Positions 24,694 to 33,434 of a DNA stretch of 40,967 bases are shown here, in pieces (the first letter of the stretch is position 1; each line of letters begins with the position of its first letter). The position numbers were made by a program, and so were the translations under genes. The notes below the pieces were generated by a model. The model did not search any database. It was not told the DNA's origin and saw only the letters and a list, made by a program, of their open reading frames with translations. The DNA is from Terriglobia bacterium (GTDB lineage: Bacteria > Acidobacteriota > Terriglobia > Bryobacterales > Bryobacteraceae). The stretch covers positions 1 through 40,967 of the forward strand of contig JANXYJ010000050.1 of NCBI GenBank assembly GCA_025350105.1. Direction: 5' to 3'.

Positions 24694-26978
24694 GAATTGT
24701 TTGTCTGGGCGGCGGCCCGGCGGGCCTGTACTTTTCGATTCTTGCCAAGAAAGCGCACCCCGCCTGGGAAATCACGGTGATGGAGCGTAATGCTCCCGAT
24801 TCCACGTTTGGCTGGGGCGTCGTATTCTCCGATAAAACCATGGACGGTTTCCGGGGGGCGGATGCGGAAACCCATGCGGCTATCACACAATCGTTCCACC
24901 ACTGGGACGATATCGATATCTTCTTCAAGGGCCGCAAGATAACCTCGGGCGGCCACGGATTTTGCGGCATCGGGCGCATTCGTTTGCTGCAAATCTTTCA
25001 CCAGCGCGCAACCGAACTGGGAGTCAGGCTGATTTTCAACACGGAAGTAAAGGATCCGGATGAATATTCCGCTGCCTACGACCTGGTCATTGCCGCGGAC
25101 GGCATTTTTTCAACCACGCGGCGTAAATATGAGGACGTGTTCAAGCCCAATATCGACGTACGCAAAAATCGCTTTGCCTGGTTGGGGAGCCGCAAGAAGC
25201 TGGACGCCTTTACCTTTGATTTCAAGCAAACCGAATTTGGTTGGTTCAATCTTCATGCCTATCGATTTGATGAAGACTGGTCCACCTTCATCGTGGAGGC
25301 TCCCGAAAAGAACTGGCTGGCGGCGGGGCTCGACAACATGGATTCGCCGCAGTCCATCGCGTTTTGCGAAACCCTGTTCGCGGAGCGGTTGGGGGGCATG
25401 CCGTTGATTTCCAATGCCGCGCACTTGCGCGGTTCGGCCATGTGGTTGAAGTTTCAACGGGTGCTTTGTGAAAAGTGGTTTCACAAAAACGTGGTCTTGC
25501 TGGGTGACGCCGCACATACCGCGCACTTTGGTATTGGTTCGGGAACCAAGTTGGCGATGGAAGACGCCATCGCGCTTTCGCGAGTCCTTAGCGGTCACAT
25601 CGGAACGGTAGGTCAGGCGCTGGCCCAATATCAGGAAGAGCGGGAAGTGGAGGCGCTGAAGCTGCAAAGCGCCGCGCGCAATCGCATGGAATGGTTTGAA
25701 CAGGTGGAACGCTACGTCCACCTGGAACCGGAACAATTCGCCTATAGTTTATTAACCGGGAGTCAGCGCATCAGCCACGAAAATCTGAAACTGCGGGATT
25801 CGCATTATGTGGAGGGCGTGGAGCGCTGGTTCGCCGCACGGACGGGCGCGAAACATTCTGTTCCTCCCATGTTCACGCCCTTTCAAGTACGCGGGCTCAC
25901 GCTTAAGAACCGTGTGCTGGTTTCTCCCATGGCCATGTATATGTCATGCGATGGGCTACCGTCGGATTTCCACATGGTTCACTTGGGTGCGCGGTCGATG
26001 GGTGGAGCGTCGATGGTGGTCACGGAGATGACCTGCGTTTCTCCCGGAGGCCGCATCACTCCGGCGTGCCCCGGGATGTGGAATCACCAGCAGATGCTTG
26101 CGTGGCAGCGCATTGTTGATTTCGTGCACGCGAATTCCGACGCCAAGATTGCTTTGCAGTTGGGACATTCCGGCCGTAAGGGCTCGACGCGGCGCGGATG
26201 GGAAGGAATGGATCTGCCCCTCGAAAAGGACAACTGGCCGCTCATTTCTGCGTCGGCCATCCCTTATATCGAAGGCATATCGCAGATTCCGCGCGAAGCC
26301 GCGCGCACGGATATGGAAGAGATCACCACCGAATTTGTGCAGTCCACCGAATTTGCTATTGCCGCCGGTTTCGATTGGATCGAACTGCACTGCGCGCACG
26401 GCTATCTGCTATCCAGCTTCATTTCGCCGCTGACAAACGCGAGAACGGATGAGTACGGCGGTTCGTTGGAAAACCGTTGCCGTTACCCGGTGGAAGTGTT
26501 TCGGGCCATGCGGGCCGTTTGGCCCAAATATAGGCCGATGAGTGTGCGCATCTCCGCGCACGATTGGACGCCTGGCGGGCTCACTCCCGACGACGCGGCG
26601 CAAGTGGCGGCGTTTTTCAAGGAAGCGGGGGCCGATGTGATTGATTGCTCCTCCGGCCAGGTGAGCAAAGACGAGAAGCCTGTTTACGGGCGCATGTTTC
26701 AAGTGCCATTCTCTGATCGCATTCGCAACGAGATTGGCATCCCCACCGTCGCCGTCGGCAATATTTTTGAAGGGGACCACGTGAACACCATAATTGCCGC
26801 CGGGCGTGCAGATTTGTGCGCCATCGCGCGGCCTCACCTGGCGGACGCCGCTTGGACTCTGCACGAAGCCGCCAAACAACACTTCACGGATATCTGGTGG
26901 CCTCCACCTTATTTGGGTGGAAAAGTACAACTGGAACGCAACCTGGCGCGCGCCGCGCAATTGAGGCTTCAGGTGTGA
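24690..26978 (+). CDS. 2-aminobenzoyl-CoA monooxygenase/reductase (or salicyloyl-CoA 5-hydroxylase/oxidoreductase)
   Basis: 762 residues, two fused flavoproteins. Residues 1-390 are a class-A FAD monooxygenase: [11 protein letters not shown] (GxGxxG-type), FGWGVVFSD and [27 protein letters not shown]. From about 397 an Old-Yellow-Enzyme-like FMN barrel follows: [49 protein letters not shown] and [12 protein letters not shown]. This fusion is diagnostic of the Azoarcus evansii-type 2-aminobenzoyl-CoA monooxygenase/reductase; databases often label homologues salicylyl-CoA 5-hydroxylase/oxidoreductase. It hydroxylates C5 and reduces the ring, giving a non-aromatic oxo-cyclohexenecarboxyl-CoA. 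It overlaps its neighbours by 4 nt on both sides and anchors the reading of the cluster. Confidence 0.88.
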   Translation: MRIVCLGGGPAGLYFSILAKKAHPAWEITVMERNAPDSTFGWGVVFSDKTMDGFRGADAETHAAITQSFHHWDDIDIFFKGRKITSGGHGFCGIGRIRLLQIFHQRATELGVRLIFNTEVKDPDEYSAAYDLVIAADGIFSTTRRKYEDVFKPNIDVRKNRFAWLGSRKKLDAFTFDFKQTEFGWFNLHAYRFDEDWSTFIVEAPEKNWLAAGLDNMDSPQSIAFCETLFAERLGGMPLISNAAHLRGSAMWLKFQRVLCEKWFHKNVVLLGDAAHTAHFGIGSGTKLAMEDAIALSRVLSGHIGTVGQALAQYQEEREVEALKLQSAARNRMEWFEQVERYVHLEPEQFAYSLLTGSQRISHENLKLRDSHYVEGVERWFAARTGAKHSVPPMFTPFQVRGLTLKNRVLVSPMAMYMSCDGLPSDFHMVHLGARSMGGASMVVTEMTCVSPGGRITPACPGMWNHQQMLAWQRIVDFVHANSDAKIALQLGHSGRKGSTRRGWEGMDLPLEKDNWPLISASAIPYIEGISQIPREAARTDMEEITTEFVQSTEFAIAAGFDWIELHCAHGYLLSSFISPLTNARTDEYGGSLENRCRYPVEVFRAMRAVWPKYRPMSVRISAHDWTPGGLTPDDAAQVAAFFKEAGADVIDCSSGQVSKDEKPVYGRMFQVPFSDRIRNEIGIPTVAVGNIFEGDHVNTIIAAGRADLCAIARPHLADAAWTLHEAAKQHFTDIWWPPPYLGGKVQLERNLARAAQLRLQV

Positions 26979-27685
26979 ACCCGCTTTCCGGCAAACATGC
27001 TGTAGTAACGGGTGGGGCGCGCGGGATTGGCGCGGCGATTGCGGAGGCGCTGCGCTTCGCAGGCGCGAAAGTGAGCGTGCTTGGCCGGCATACTTCACCA
27101 TCCGCCGACGTCGCCAACGCCGACGAAGTCCGGCGCGCGTTTGAACAGTTCGGTCGAGTGGATATTCTGGTCAACAATGCGGGTCAAGCGCAATCCGCTC
27201 CTTTCCTCAGAACAGACCATGAATTGTGGCGCCGCATGCTGGCCGTCAATCTGGATGGCGTCTACCACTGTACTCACGCGGCGCTGCCAGGAATGCTGGA
27301 ATCCGGCTGGGGCAGAGTTGTGAATATCGCCAGCACGGCGGGCATTACAGGCTACGGCTACGTAAGCGCTTACTGTGCCGCCAAGCATGGCGTGGTAGGT
27401 TTTACGCGGGCCCTGGCGCTGGAGCTCGCGCGCAAGAACATCACGGTGAATGCCGTTTGCCCGGGGTATACCGAAACAGACATGGTGGAGGAAGCTGTGG
27501 CCAACATCATGGTCAAAACGGGCCGCAGCGAAGGGGAGGCCCGCGCCGAGCTCTCCTCGAAGAATCCGCAGCAACGGCTCGTCAAGCCCGAAGAGGTAGC
27601 TAATTCCGTGCTGTGGCTATGTGTTCCGGGCAGCGAAGCGATTACGGGCCAGGCTATTGCCGTGGCAGGCGGCGAAGTTCTATAA
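26975..27685 (+). CDS. SDR-family NAD(P) oxidoreductase, likely 3-hydroxyacyl-CoA dehydrogenase type
   Basis: 236 residues from a GTG at 26975, overlapping the upstream TGA (GTGA) with GAGG eight bases before; no ATG fits. TGGARGIG (12-19) binds the cofactor, NNAG is 67-70, and S120, Y133 and K137 form the short-chain dehydrogenase triad. Such SDRs oxidise 3-hydroxyacyl-CoA esters or reduce ketones. In the 2-aminobenzoyl-CoA setting it should act on the ring ketone/alcohol or on the ring-opened CoA ester. Length is normal for the family. Confidence 0.85.
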   Translation: MNPLSGKHAVVTGGARGIGAAIAEALRFAGAKVSVLGRHTSPSADVANADEVRRAFEQFGRVDILVNNAGQAQSAPFLRTDHELWRRMLAVNLDGVYHCTHAALPGMLESGWGRVVNIASTAGITGYGYVSAYCAAKHGVVGFTRALALELARKNITVNAVCPGYTETDMVEEAVANIMVKTGRSEGEARAELSSKNPQQRLVKPEEVANSVLWLCVPGSEAITGQAIAVAGGEVL

Positions 27686-27697
27686 AGGGAGATGATC

Positions 27698-28552
27698 ATG
27701 CGCTACAGAAGCGGTGAACCCCACAATCTGCCCGGGACGCGCACGAAGCTTGCCGATTACCAGGCACGGGAGTTTTTGTTCGAAGCATCCAACAAAATTG
27801 CCACGGTCACGCTGAACCGGCCGGACCGCAAGAATCCATTGACGTTTGAGGCCTACACCGAGCTGCGGGATCTATTCCGCTCGCTGGCACACGTGGTCGA
27901 TGTGAAAGCCATCGTGTTGACGGGCGCGGGTGATAACTTTTGTTCCGGCGGCGATGTGCATGAAATTATTGGGCCACTTACGAAACTCGACGTTCCCGGT
28001 CTTTTGGCCTTTACCCGCTTGACCGGCGACCTGGTAAAAGCGATGCGCGCGTGCCCGCAGCCCATAATTTCGGCCATCGACGGAGTCTGTGCGGGCGCGG
28101 GTGCGATTCTCGCTTTGGCCTCGGATTTCCGTTTCGGCACCACTCGCAGTAGGACTGCGTTCTTGTTTACGCGCGTCGGCTTGGCCGGATGCGACATGGG
28201 CGCCTGCACTTTGTTGCCGCGTTTGATCGGCCAGGGACGTGCAGCGGATCTACTCTATTCCGGGCGCTTCCTGGATGGCGAAGAGGCCGAACGTTGGGGT
28301 TTCTACAACCGGCTGTGCGCGCCGGAGACGCTCCTATCAGACGCGCGGAAATTGGCCCACGACTTGGCAGCCGGCCCCACCTTCGCCCACGCCATGACCA
28401 AACGCATGCTGCAACAGGAGTGGAACATGGGCGTGGACGAAGCCATAGAAGCAGAAGCGCAAGCGCAGGCCTTGTGCATGGCCACCAACGATTTTCATCG
28501 CGCTTATCATGCCTTTGCCGCCAAACATGTACCGGTCTTTGAGGGGGACTAA
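27698..28552 (+). CDS. Enoyl-CoA hydratase/isomerase-family protein
   Basis: 284 residues from the ATG at 27698, chosen because GGGAG is six bases upstream; an ATG at 27692 touches that site. Crotonase motifs are [34 protein letters not shown] (oxyanion hole) and [37 protein letters not shown] has Asp where classical hydratases carry their second glutamate, so isomerase or ring-opening (C-C hydrolysis) chemistry is possible. It works in the cytoplasm on a CoA ester. Its TAA overlaps the next ATG by one base. Confidence 0.85.
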   Translation: MRYRSGEPHNLPGTRTKLADYQAREFLFEASNKIATVTLNRPDRKNPLTFEAYTELRDLFRSLAHVVDVKAIVLTGAGDNFCSGGDVHEIIGPLTKLDVPGLLAFTRLTGDLVKAMRACPQPIISAIDGVCAGAGAILALASDFRFGTTRSRTAFLFTRVGLAGCDMGACTLLPRLIGQGRAADLLYSGRFLDGEEAERWGFYNRLCAPETLLSDARKLAHDLAAGPTFAHAMTKRMLQQEWNMGVDEAIEAEAQAQALCMATNDFHRAYHAFAAKHVPVFEGD

Positions 28553-29700
28553 TGTCCTTTTTGGATTTGCCGTTTTTCGAACCGCGCCACAAAACGCTCA
28601 CTGAGGATTTGAACCAGTGGGCAAAAGTGCGCCTTGGCCATGCCCACGCAGAAAATGTGGACGATGCCTGCCGGGACTTGGTGAAGCACTTGGGCCATGC
28701 GGGTTGGCTGAGGTATGCGGTCGGCGAACAAATCGACACTCGCGCCATTTGCCTGATCCGTGAAACACTGGCCCAGTATTCCGGCTTGGCGGATTTCTCC
28801 TTCGCGATGCAGGGCCTTGGCTCGGGCGCTATTTGCCTATTCGGCACGAACGAGCAAAAGCGGCACTATCTGCCCCGCGTGGCGGATGGGTCCGCCATTG
28901 CCGCGTTTGCTTTATCGGAACTGAATGCCGGTTCCGATGTCGCCGCCCTGGAATGCGGCGCCGTACGGGAAGGCGATAGCTACATCCTTAACGGCGAAAA
29001 AACCTGGATCTCCAATGGCGGCATCGCGGATTTTTACGTGACGTTTGTTCGTACCGGGGAAGCGCCCGGCTCGCGCGGAATTACGGCTTTGATTGTCGAA
29101 CCAGACATGCCGGGTTTCTCGGTCGCCGAGCGCATTGAAGTGATGGCGCCGCACCCGCTGGCGCGACTCACATTTCATCAATGCCGGATTCCGGTGTCGC
29201 AACGGATTGGCGACCCGGGGCAGGGCTTCAAAATCGCGATGTCCACGCTGGACGTTTTCCGCACGTCGGTAGCCGCCGCCGCGCTCGGCTTTGCCCGCAA
29301 AGCGCTGGAGGAGGCCTTGCGGCGAGCCACGTCCCGGAAAATGTTCGGGCAGACGCTGGCGGATTTTCAGATCACGCAGGCGAAGCTTGCGCAGATGGCC
29401 ACCGATATCGACGCCGCGGCGTTGCTCACCTATCGCGCCGCGTGGTTGCGCGATCAGGGGCAGCGCGTCACGATTGAAGCCGCCATGGCGAAGATGACCG
29501 CCACCGAAACCGCGCAGCGTGTGATCGACGGCGCCGTGCAAATTTTCGGTGGTTCAGGTGTGCGCAGCGGGGAGACCGTGGAGCGCCTCTACCGTGAAAT
29601 ACGGCCTTTGCGCATTTACGAAGGAGCCACCGAGGTTCAGCAACTCATCATCGCCCGTGGCATCCTAAAAGAATTCCAAGAAAGGGAGTTAACCCTCTGA
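28552..29700 (+). CDS. Acyl-CoA dehydrogenase
   Basis: 382 residues, usual length. [19 protein letters not shown] (FAD contact), [41 protein letters not shown] and IFGGSGV are the standard acyl-CoA dehydrogenase blocks. The catalytic base should be E357 in [18 protein letters not shown]. It oxidises an acyl-CoA to the 2-enoyl-CoA using FAD and passes electrons to ETF, which is not encoded nearby. It follows the hydratase with one-base overlap and precedes the thioesterase with a 4-nt overlap. Specificity is not readable; a cyclic or dicarboxylic CoA ester fits the cluster. Confidence 0.88.
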   Translation: MSFLDLPFFEPRHKTLTEDLNQWAKVRLGHAHAENVDDACRDLVKHLGHAGWLRYAVGEQIDTRAICLIRETLAQYSGLADFSFAMQGLGSGAICLFGTNEQKRHYLPRVADGSAIAAFALSELNAGSDVAALECGAVREGDSYILNGEKTWISNGGIADFYVTFVRTGEAPGSRGITALIVEPDMPGFSVAERIEVMAPHPLARLTFHQCRIPVSQRIGDPGQGFKIAMSTLDVFRTSVAAAALGFARKALEEALRRATSRKMFGQTLADFQITQAKLAQMATDIDAAALLTYRAAWLRDQGQRVTIEAAMAKMTATETAQRVIDGAVQIFGGSGVRSGETVERLYREIRPLRIYEGATEVQQLIIARGILKEFQERELTL

Positions 29701-30167
29701 GCGAACTCATACCGCCTCCGCAGGCCTTCCAGACACAGGTTCCGGTCCGCTTCCGTGATTGTGATCCCGCGGGCATTGTGTTTTATCCGCGCTACCTGGA
29801 AATGTTCAATAACCTCGTCGAAGATTGGTTCCGGGACGGCCTGAAATTGCCCTTCGCGGACCTGATCAACGAACGTGGCTGGGGCATTCCCACCGTGCAC
29901 ATCAACGTGGATTTTGTGGCGCCTTCCCGCATGGGAGAAGTGCTGACCGCGTCGCTCTGGGTGCGCAAACTGGGCCGCAGTTCCATCCACATGGCCATTG
30001 TACTCAGTGGGCCGGATGGAGGCGATCGCGTCACCAGCAAAGAAGTCTTGGTATTCACGGACCTCAGCACGGGGCGCGCACGCGCGATTCCCGAGCATTT
30101 GTTCGCCAAACTATCTCAGTTCACAGTGGTGGAAGAGAAATCCCATGCAGATTCTTCAACCGTCTAG
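29697..30167 (+). CDS. 4HBT-type acyl-CoA thioesterase with CTG start
   Basis: 156 residues of a hot-dog thioesterase. [25 protein letters not shown] holds the catalytic Asp of the 4-hydroxybenzoyl-CoA type, followed by [13 protein letters not shown]. This N-terminal segment lies upstream of the first GTG (29778), and between it and the previous stop there is no ATG, GTG or TTG. The best start is CTG at 29697, overlapping TGA (CTGA) with GGGAG about eight bases upstream, matching the overlapping pattern of the operon. It hydrolyses CoA esters in the cytoplasm, perhaps to rescue trapped intermediates or to free CoA. Confidence 0.82.
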   Translation: MSELIPPPQAFQTQVPVRFRDCDPAGIVFYPRYLEMFNNLVEDWFRDGLKLPFADLINERGWGIPTVHINVDFVAPSRMGEVLTASLWVRKLGRSSIHMAIVLSGPDGGDRVTSKEVLVFTDLSTGRARAIPEHLFAKLSQFTVVEEKSHADSSTV

Positions 30168-30555
30168 TTGGGCGCGCCCCAAGGGTTATTCCAGTGGCAT
30201 TGCTGCGCGCGGCCAAATGATTTTCGTCAGCGGGATGATTGGCTGGGATGCCAGCGGGAACTTCCCGGCGGGCGGTTTTCTTGGTCAAACACGGCAGGCC
30301 CTGCTCAACATTATCGCCGTACTCTCGGAAGCCAGGGCCAAGCCGGAGCATATTGTCCGGATGACTTGGTATGTGGTGGACAAGGACGAATATTTGAGCG
30401 CCGCCAAAGAAGTCGGCACGATCTATCGCGAACTCATGGGCCGTAACTATCCTGCCATGACTGCTGTCGAAGTGCGGGGTTTGATGGAAGAGAAAGCCCG
30501 CCTGGAGATCGAAGTTACCGCCGTGATCCCAGACGTTGGAGCACCGGCCGTTTAG
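30145..30555 (+). CDS. ridA: RidA/YjgF-family enamine/imine deaminase
   Basis: 136 residues. PKGYSSGIAARGQMIFVSGMIGWD and ARLEIEVTAVIP (with the arginine that binds the substrate carboxylate) are the RidA signature. RidA hydrolyses enamines and imines, releasing ammonia. In this cluster the ring-reduced product of 2-aminobenzoyl-CoA is an enamine, so deamination of that intermediate is an attractive role. Its start lies inside the end of the thioesterase gene (23-nt overlap) with GGAAGAGA upstream. Last gene of the tight run. Confidence 0.88.
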   Translation: MQILQPSSWARPKGYSSGIAARGQMIFVSGMIGWDASGNFPAGGFLGQTRQALLNIIAVLSEARAKPEHIVRMTWYVVDKDEYLSAAKEVGTIYRELMGRNYPAMTAVEVRGLMEEKARLEIEVTAVIPDVGAPAV

Positions 30556-30639
30556 CAAATTGTTCGGCCGAATCGATTGAGTTATCATTCGTTGCAGGAA
30601 GGTTCGGCAAGGCTACTCCGGTGTAGGGAAGGTGACTGC

Positions 30640-31587
30640 ATGCGCAAAATGTTGGGAATGACTTTGTGGCTTTTGGCCGCCGCGGTTGCTGCCGTGGCGT
30701 GGCAACAGAGGCAGTCTGATCTCACATGGGCTTTTCCGGCTCCGGACAAGAACGCCCCCAAAATCAAGGATGACGGCAAAGTGAAGGGAATCCCCGGCAG
30801 CAACCTTTCGTTTACGCAGGAACAGATCGACGGCGACCCCTTTAGTCCGCCGGACTGGCTTCCCAACGAACATCCCAAGATGCCGGAAATCGTGGCTCAT
30901 GGCCGCAAGCCCGCCCAGGCCTGCGCCCGTTGTCATCTGGCCAACGGAAACGGACATCCCGAATCGGCGACGCTGACCGGCCTGAATGCCGAGTACATGA
31001 TCCGCCAAACGAATCTGTTCAAGAGCGGTGTTCGTAAGGACTATGCAGGTGTGATGAACGTGTTCGCTAAGGTCATGACCGAGCAGGACATCAAAGACGC
31101 GGCAGAATATTTCGCCGCGATCAAACCCGAAGTGTTTAGTAAAGTGGTAGAAGTATCGATGGCTCCCCGCAGTTTCATCGACGACAAATTCATGCGCCTG
31201 CTCCATCCCGACGGCGGAAAGGAGCCCATTGGTAACCGCATTGTAACTGTGCCCCAGGATATGCAGCGCACCGAGGCCCGTGATCCGCACTCCGGATTCA
31301 TATCCTATGTTCCGCCCGGAAGCTTGAAGAAGGGCGAGTCGCTCGTGAAAGGCGGAGGCGGGAAGACCGTTGCCTGCGATATCTGTCACGGGCCTGGGCT
31401 CAGGGGTTTGGGCGAGGTGCCTCGTTTGGCGGGGCAGCATCCCATCTTTATCGCCCGCCAACTGTACAAATTCCAGGATGGGCGAAACGGCGGATCGTGG
31501 GCGGAACTGATGAAGGCTCCGGTTGCAAAATTGGATGGCGGCGACATCATCGCAATCTCAGCGTACATTGGATCCCTTGCGCCTTAG
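30640..31587 (+). CDS. Secreted di-haem cytochrome c
   Basis: 315 residues from the ATG at 30640, preceded by AGGGAAGGTGA. There is an N-terminal signal or anchor. CARCH (about 95) and CDICH (about 246) are two haem c motifs about 150 residues apart, giving two class I domains as in c4/c5-like cytochromes; MNVFAKVMTEQDIKDAAEYF and LDGGDIIAISAYIGSL are the typical closing helices. It would carry electrons in the periplasm. It lies 84 nt after RidA, so it may have its own promoter, and its link to the catabolic enzymes is uncertain. Confidence 0.85.
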   Translation: MRKMLGMTLWLLAAAVAAVAWQQRQSDLTWAFPAPDKNAPKIKDDGKVKGIPGSNLSFTQEQIDGDPFSPPDWLPNEHPKMPEIVAHGRKPAQACARCHLANGNGHPESATLTGLNAEYMIRQTNLFKSGVRKDYAGVMNVFAKVMTEQDIKDAAEYFAAIKPEVFSKVVEVSMAPRSFIDDKFMRLLHPDGGKEPIGNRIVTVPQDMQRTEARDPHSGFISYVPPGSLKKGESLVKGGGGKTVACDICHGPGLRGLGEVPRLAGQHPIFIARQLYKFQDGRNGGSWAELMKAPVAKLDGGDIIAISAYIGSLAP

Positions 31588-31588
31588 A

Positions 31589-31780
31589 ATGTTTCGCGTA
31601 CTATTTTCTGCGTTTCTTGCCGCGCCATCTTCGGCGGAGTCCGAGAGCCTGTTCAAGATTCGGATGCCCAATACGCGCATCACAATTGCCCGCTTTTTGC
31701 CGTGTGGCCCCGAAGATTTCGCCGGTACCCGGCTCTCAGATCGGGGCCGATGCAAGTGGAAACCGCCGCCCGGGATCTAG
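31589..31780 (+). CDS. Short exported open frame, probably a gene fragment
   Basis: 63 codons starting one base after the cytochrome stop. MFRVLFSAFLAAPSSAES reads as a signal peptide, followed by LFKIRMPNTRITIARFLPCG and PEDFAGTRLSDRG, like the beginning of a longer secreted beta-rich protein that then breaks off in basic sequence. No ribosome binding site is visible apart from translational coupling. Either a stump or a small protein; the function is unknown. The 180 bases after it, up to the convergent gene, hold nothing recognisable. Confidence 0.4.
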   Translation: MFRVLFSAFLAAPSSAESESLFKIRMPNTRITIARFLPCGPEDFAGTRLSDRGRCKWKPPPGI

Positions 31781-31959
31781 TTCGGGATCAATCGATCGCG
31801 AACAGGCCGAAAACAGCCGACCATGATGGAAGCACTCCTCCGCACGGAAAACGCCGTCGATAGAACTCGCCCTTTTACCCATATCTGCAGATGTCCGTAC
31901 TTGGCAGCGGCGATCCCAACCTCGCAGTGAGTTTTACCTGCAAGACTTTGTGAACGGTG

Positions 31960-33129
31960 CTATTTATACGCGGCGATTCCTGTGACGCGTTCGCCGATCA
32001 CCAGCGCATGCACATGGTCGGTGCCTTCATAGGTCTTGACGGTTTCCAGGTTACACATGTGGCGCATGATCGGATACTCTTCCATGATTCCATTGGCACC
32101 CAACAGATCGCGCGAAGTGCGTGCGCAATCCAGGGCCATGGCCACGTTGTTGCGCTTCAACATGGAAACGTGCGCGGGGTGCAGCTTGCCTTGATCCTTT
32201 AGGCGCCCGGCGTGCAGCGCCAGCAATTGGGCCTTGGTAATTTCCGTAATCATGCCGGCAAGTTTCTCTTGCACAAGTTGGTGCGATGCAATGGGCCGGT
32301 TGTCAAACTGCTTGCGCTCGATCGTATAGGCGCGTGCGGTTTCGTAACAATCCATCGCAGCGCCGATGACGCCCCATCCGATGCCGAAGCGTGCTTGGGT
32401 TAAGCAGGAGAGCGCGGATCTCAACCCCTGTGCTCTCGGCAGTACAGCGCTTTCTGGCACGCGGCAGTTGGCGAAAGCCAAAGTCGATGTCACCGAAGCG
32501 CGCATGGAGAGCTTTCCGTGAATCACCGATGTTGTCAAGCCAGGCGTGTTCTTCTCAACCAGGAATCCGCGAACGCCTTCTTCGGTCCGCGCCCACACGA
32601 TCGCGATATCGGCGATGCTGCCATTGGTAATCCAGGTCTTTTCCCCATCAAGAATCCATTCCGAACCTTGGCGGCGGGCCCGTGTCAGCATGCCGGATGG
32701 GTTAGAGCCGAACCCTGGTTCTGTGAGGCCGAAGCATCCGATGGCTGTGCCGTCCTGCAGCTTTGGCAGCCATTTTTGCTTTTGCTCTTCGCTGCCAAAG
32801 GAGTGGATGGGGTACATGACCAACGCACCCTGCACACTGACGAAACTGCGTAAACCAGAATCGGCCCGCTCGATTTCCTGCATCACAAGGCCATATTCCA
32901 CGTTGCTCATGCCCGCGCAGCCGTAGCCTTCCAAGTTTGCTCCCAGGAAGCCCAACTGTCCGATTTCTGGAACTAATTCAATGGGAAAGCGACCATCTCG
33001 AAAGCAATCGCGCACCAGCGGCAGCACCCGTTCATCGACAAACTGTCGCGCGGTTTGCCGCACCATAAGTTCTTGCTCGCTCATTTGAGCATCAATCAGG
33101 AGATAGTCCACGCCAGGAAAGTTTGCCAT
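31960..33129 (-). CDS. gcdH: Glutaryl-CoA dehydrogenase
   Basis: 389 residues from the ATG at 33129; an upstream ATG at 33174 adds a non-homologous basic leader. SVQGALVMYPIHSFGSEEQ, GCFGLTEPGFGSNPSGM and SMRASVTSTLAF are the blocks of the glutaryl-CoA dehydrogenase branch, and E368 in TYEGTDHVHALVIG is the catalytic base. The enzyme dehydrogenates and decarboxylates glutaryl-CoA to crotonyl-CoA with FAD and ETF. That step is expected at the end of aryl-CoA ring degradation via pimelyl-type esters and in Lys/Trp catabolism, which fits the plus-strand cluster. It is transcribed against it. Confidence 0.85.
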   Translation of the reverse strand: MANFPGVDYLLIDAQMSEQELMVRQTARQFVDERVLPLVRDCFRDGRFPIELVPEIGQLGFLGANLEGYGCAGMSNVEYGLVMQEIERADSGLRSFVSVQGALVMYPIHSFGSEEQKQKWLPKLQDGTAIGCFGLTEPGFGSNPSGMLTRARRQGSEWILDGEKTWITNGSIADIAIVWARTEEGVRGFLVEKNTPGLTTSVIHGKLSMRASVTSTLAFANCRVPESAVLPRAQGLRSALSCLTQARFGIGWGVIGAAMDCYETARAYTIERKQFDNRPIASHQLVQEKLAGMITEITKAQLLALHAGRLKDQGKLHPAHVSMLKRNNVAMALDCARTSRDLLGANGIMEEYPIMRHMCNLETVKTYEGTDHVHALVIGERVTGIAAYK

Positions 33130-33174
33130 TTTTTTACTTGCCCCAATTCGCTTGTACCTGAAACTAAAGGCCAT

Positions 33175-33434
33175 GTCGCTCAGCTAAGGATTCCGGCTAC
33201 GTGCGGGTCGCCGCGTCCCCGGGTGATACGCACTTGACCTTCGAAGCAATCAAACCCATTGCTCTTCACACTCCGTGCACCGCACGGAATGAGCATAGAA
33301 ATTCTCACCGAATGCATACATTCCTTGTCGCGCAATTTGAAAGGATGGCCTGCCCACTGTAGTTAGAGTATATGCAGCTATGATGGGCGGCTACACCCGT
33401 TCGGCCAACAAAATCGGCGTAGTTTTAGCCCTGA
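33175..33434. other. Gap between two minus-strand genes
   Basis: No gene. A hairpin with 7-bp stem (TCCGTGC-ACC-GCACGGA, 33273-33289) lies in the gap, without a T-run, so it is at best a weak terminator or mRNA-stability element. No convincing promoter for the dehydrogenase was found. Confidence 0.3.

Noticed and set aside
26409-27101. A 230-codon antisense frame over the flavoprotein and SDR
   Set aside because: Both plus-strand genes are diagnostic in full; the antisense product is basic, low-complexity and without motif.
30566-30575. Palindrome TTCGGCCGAA after ridA as a terminator
   Set aside because: It has only 5 bp per arm with no loop or T-run, and is common by chance at this GC content.
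30613-31461. A 282-codon open frame antisense to the di-haem cytochrome
   Set aside because: The plus strand has a signal peptide and two CxxCH motifs in a coherent cytochrome; the antisense frame is a compositional shadow in GC-rich DNA.
33273-33289. Hairpin TCCGTGC-ACC-GCACGGA as a terminator
   Set aside because: There is no T-run on either strand beside it, so I kept it only as a note.
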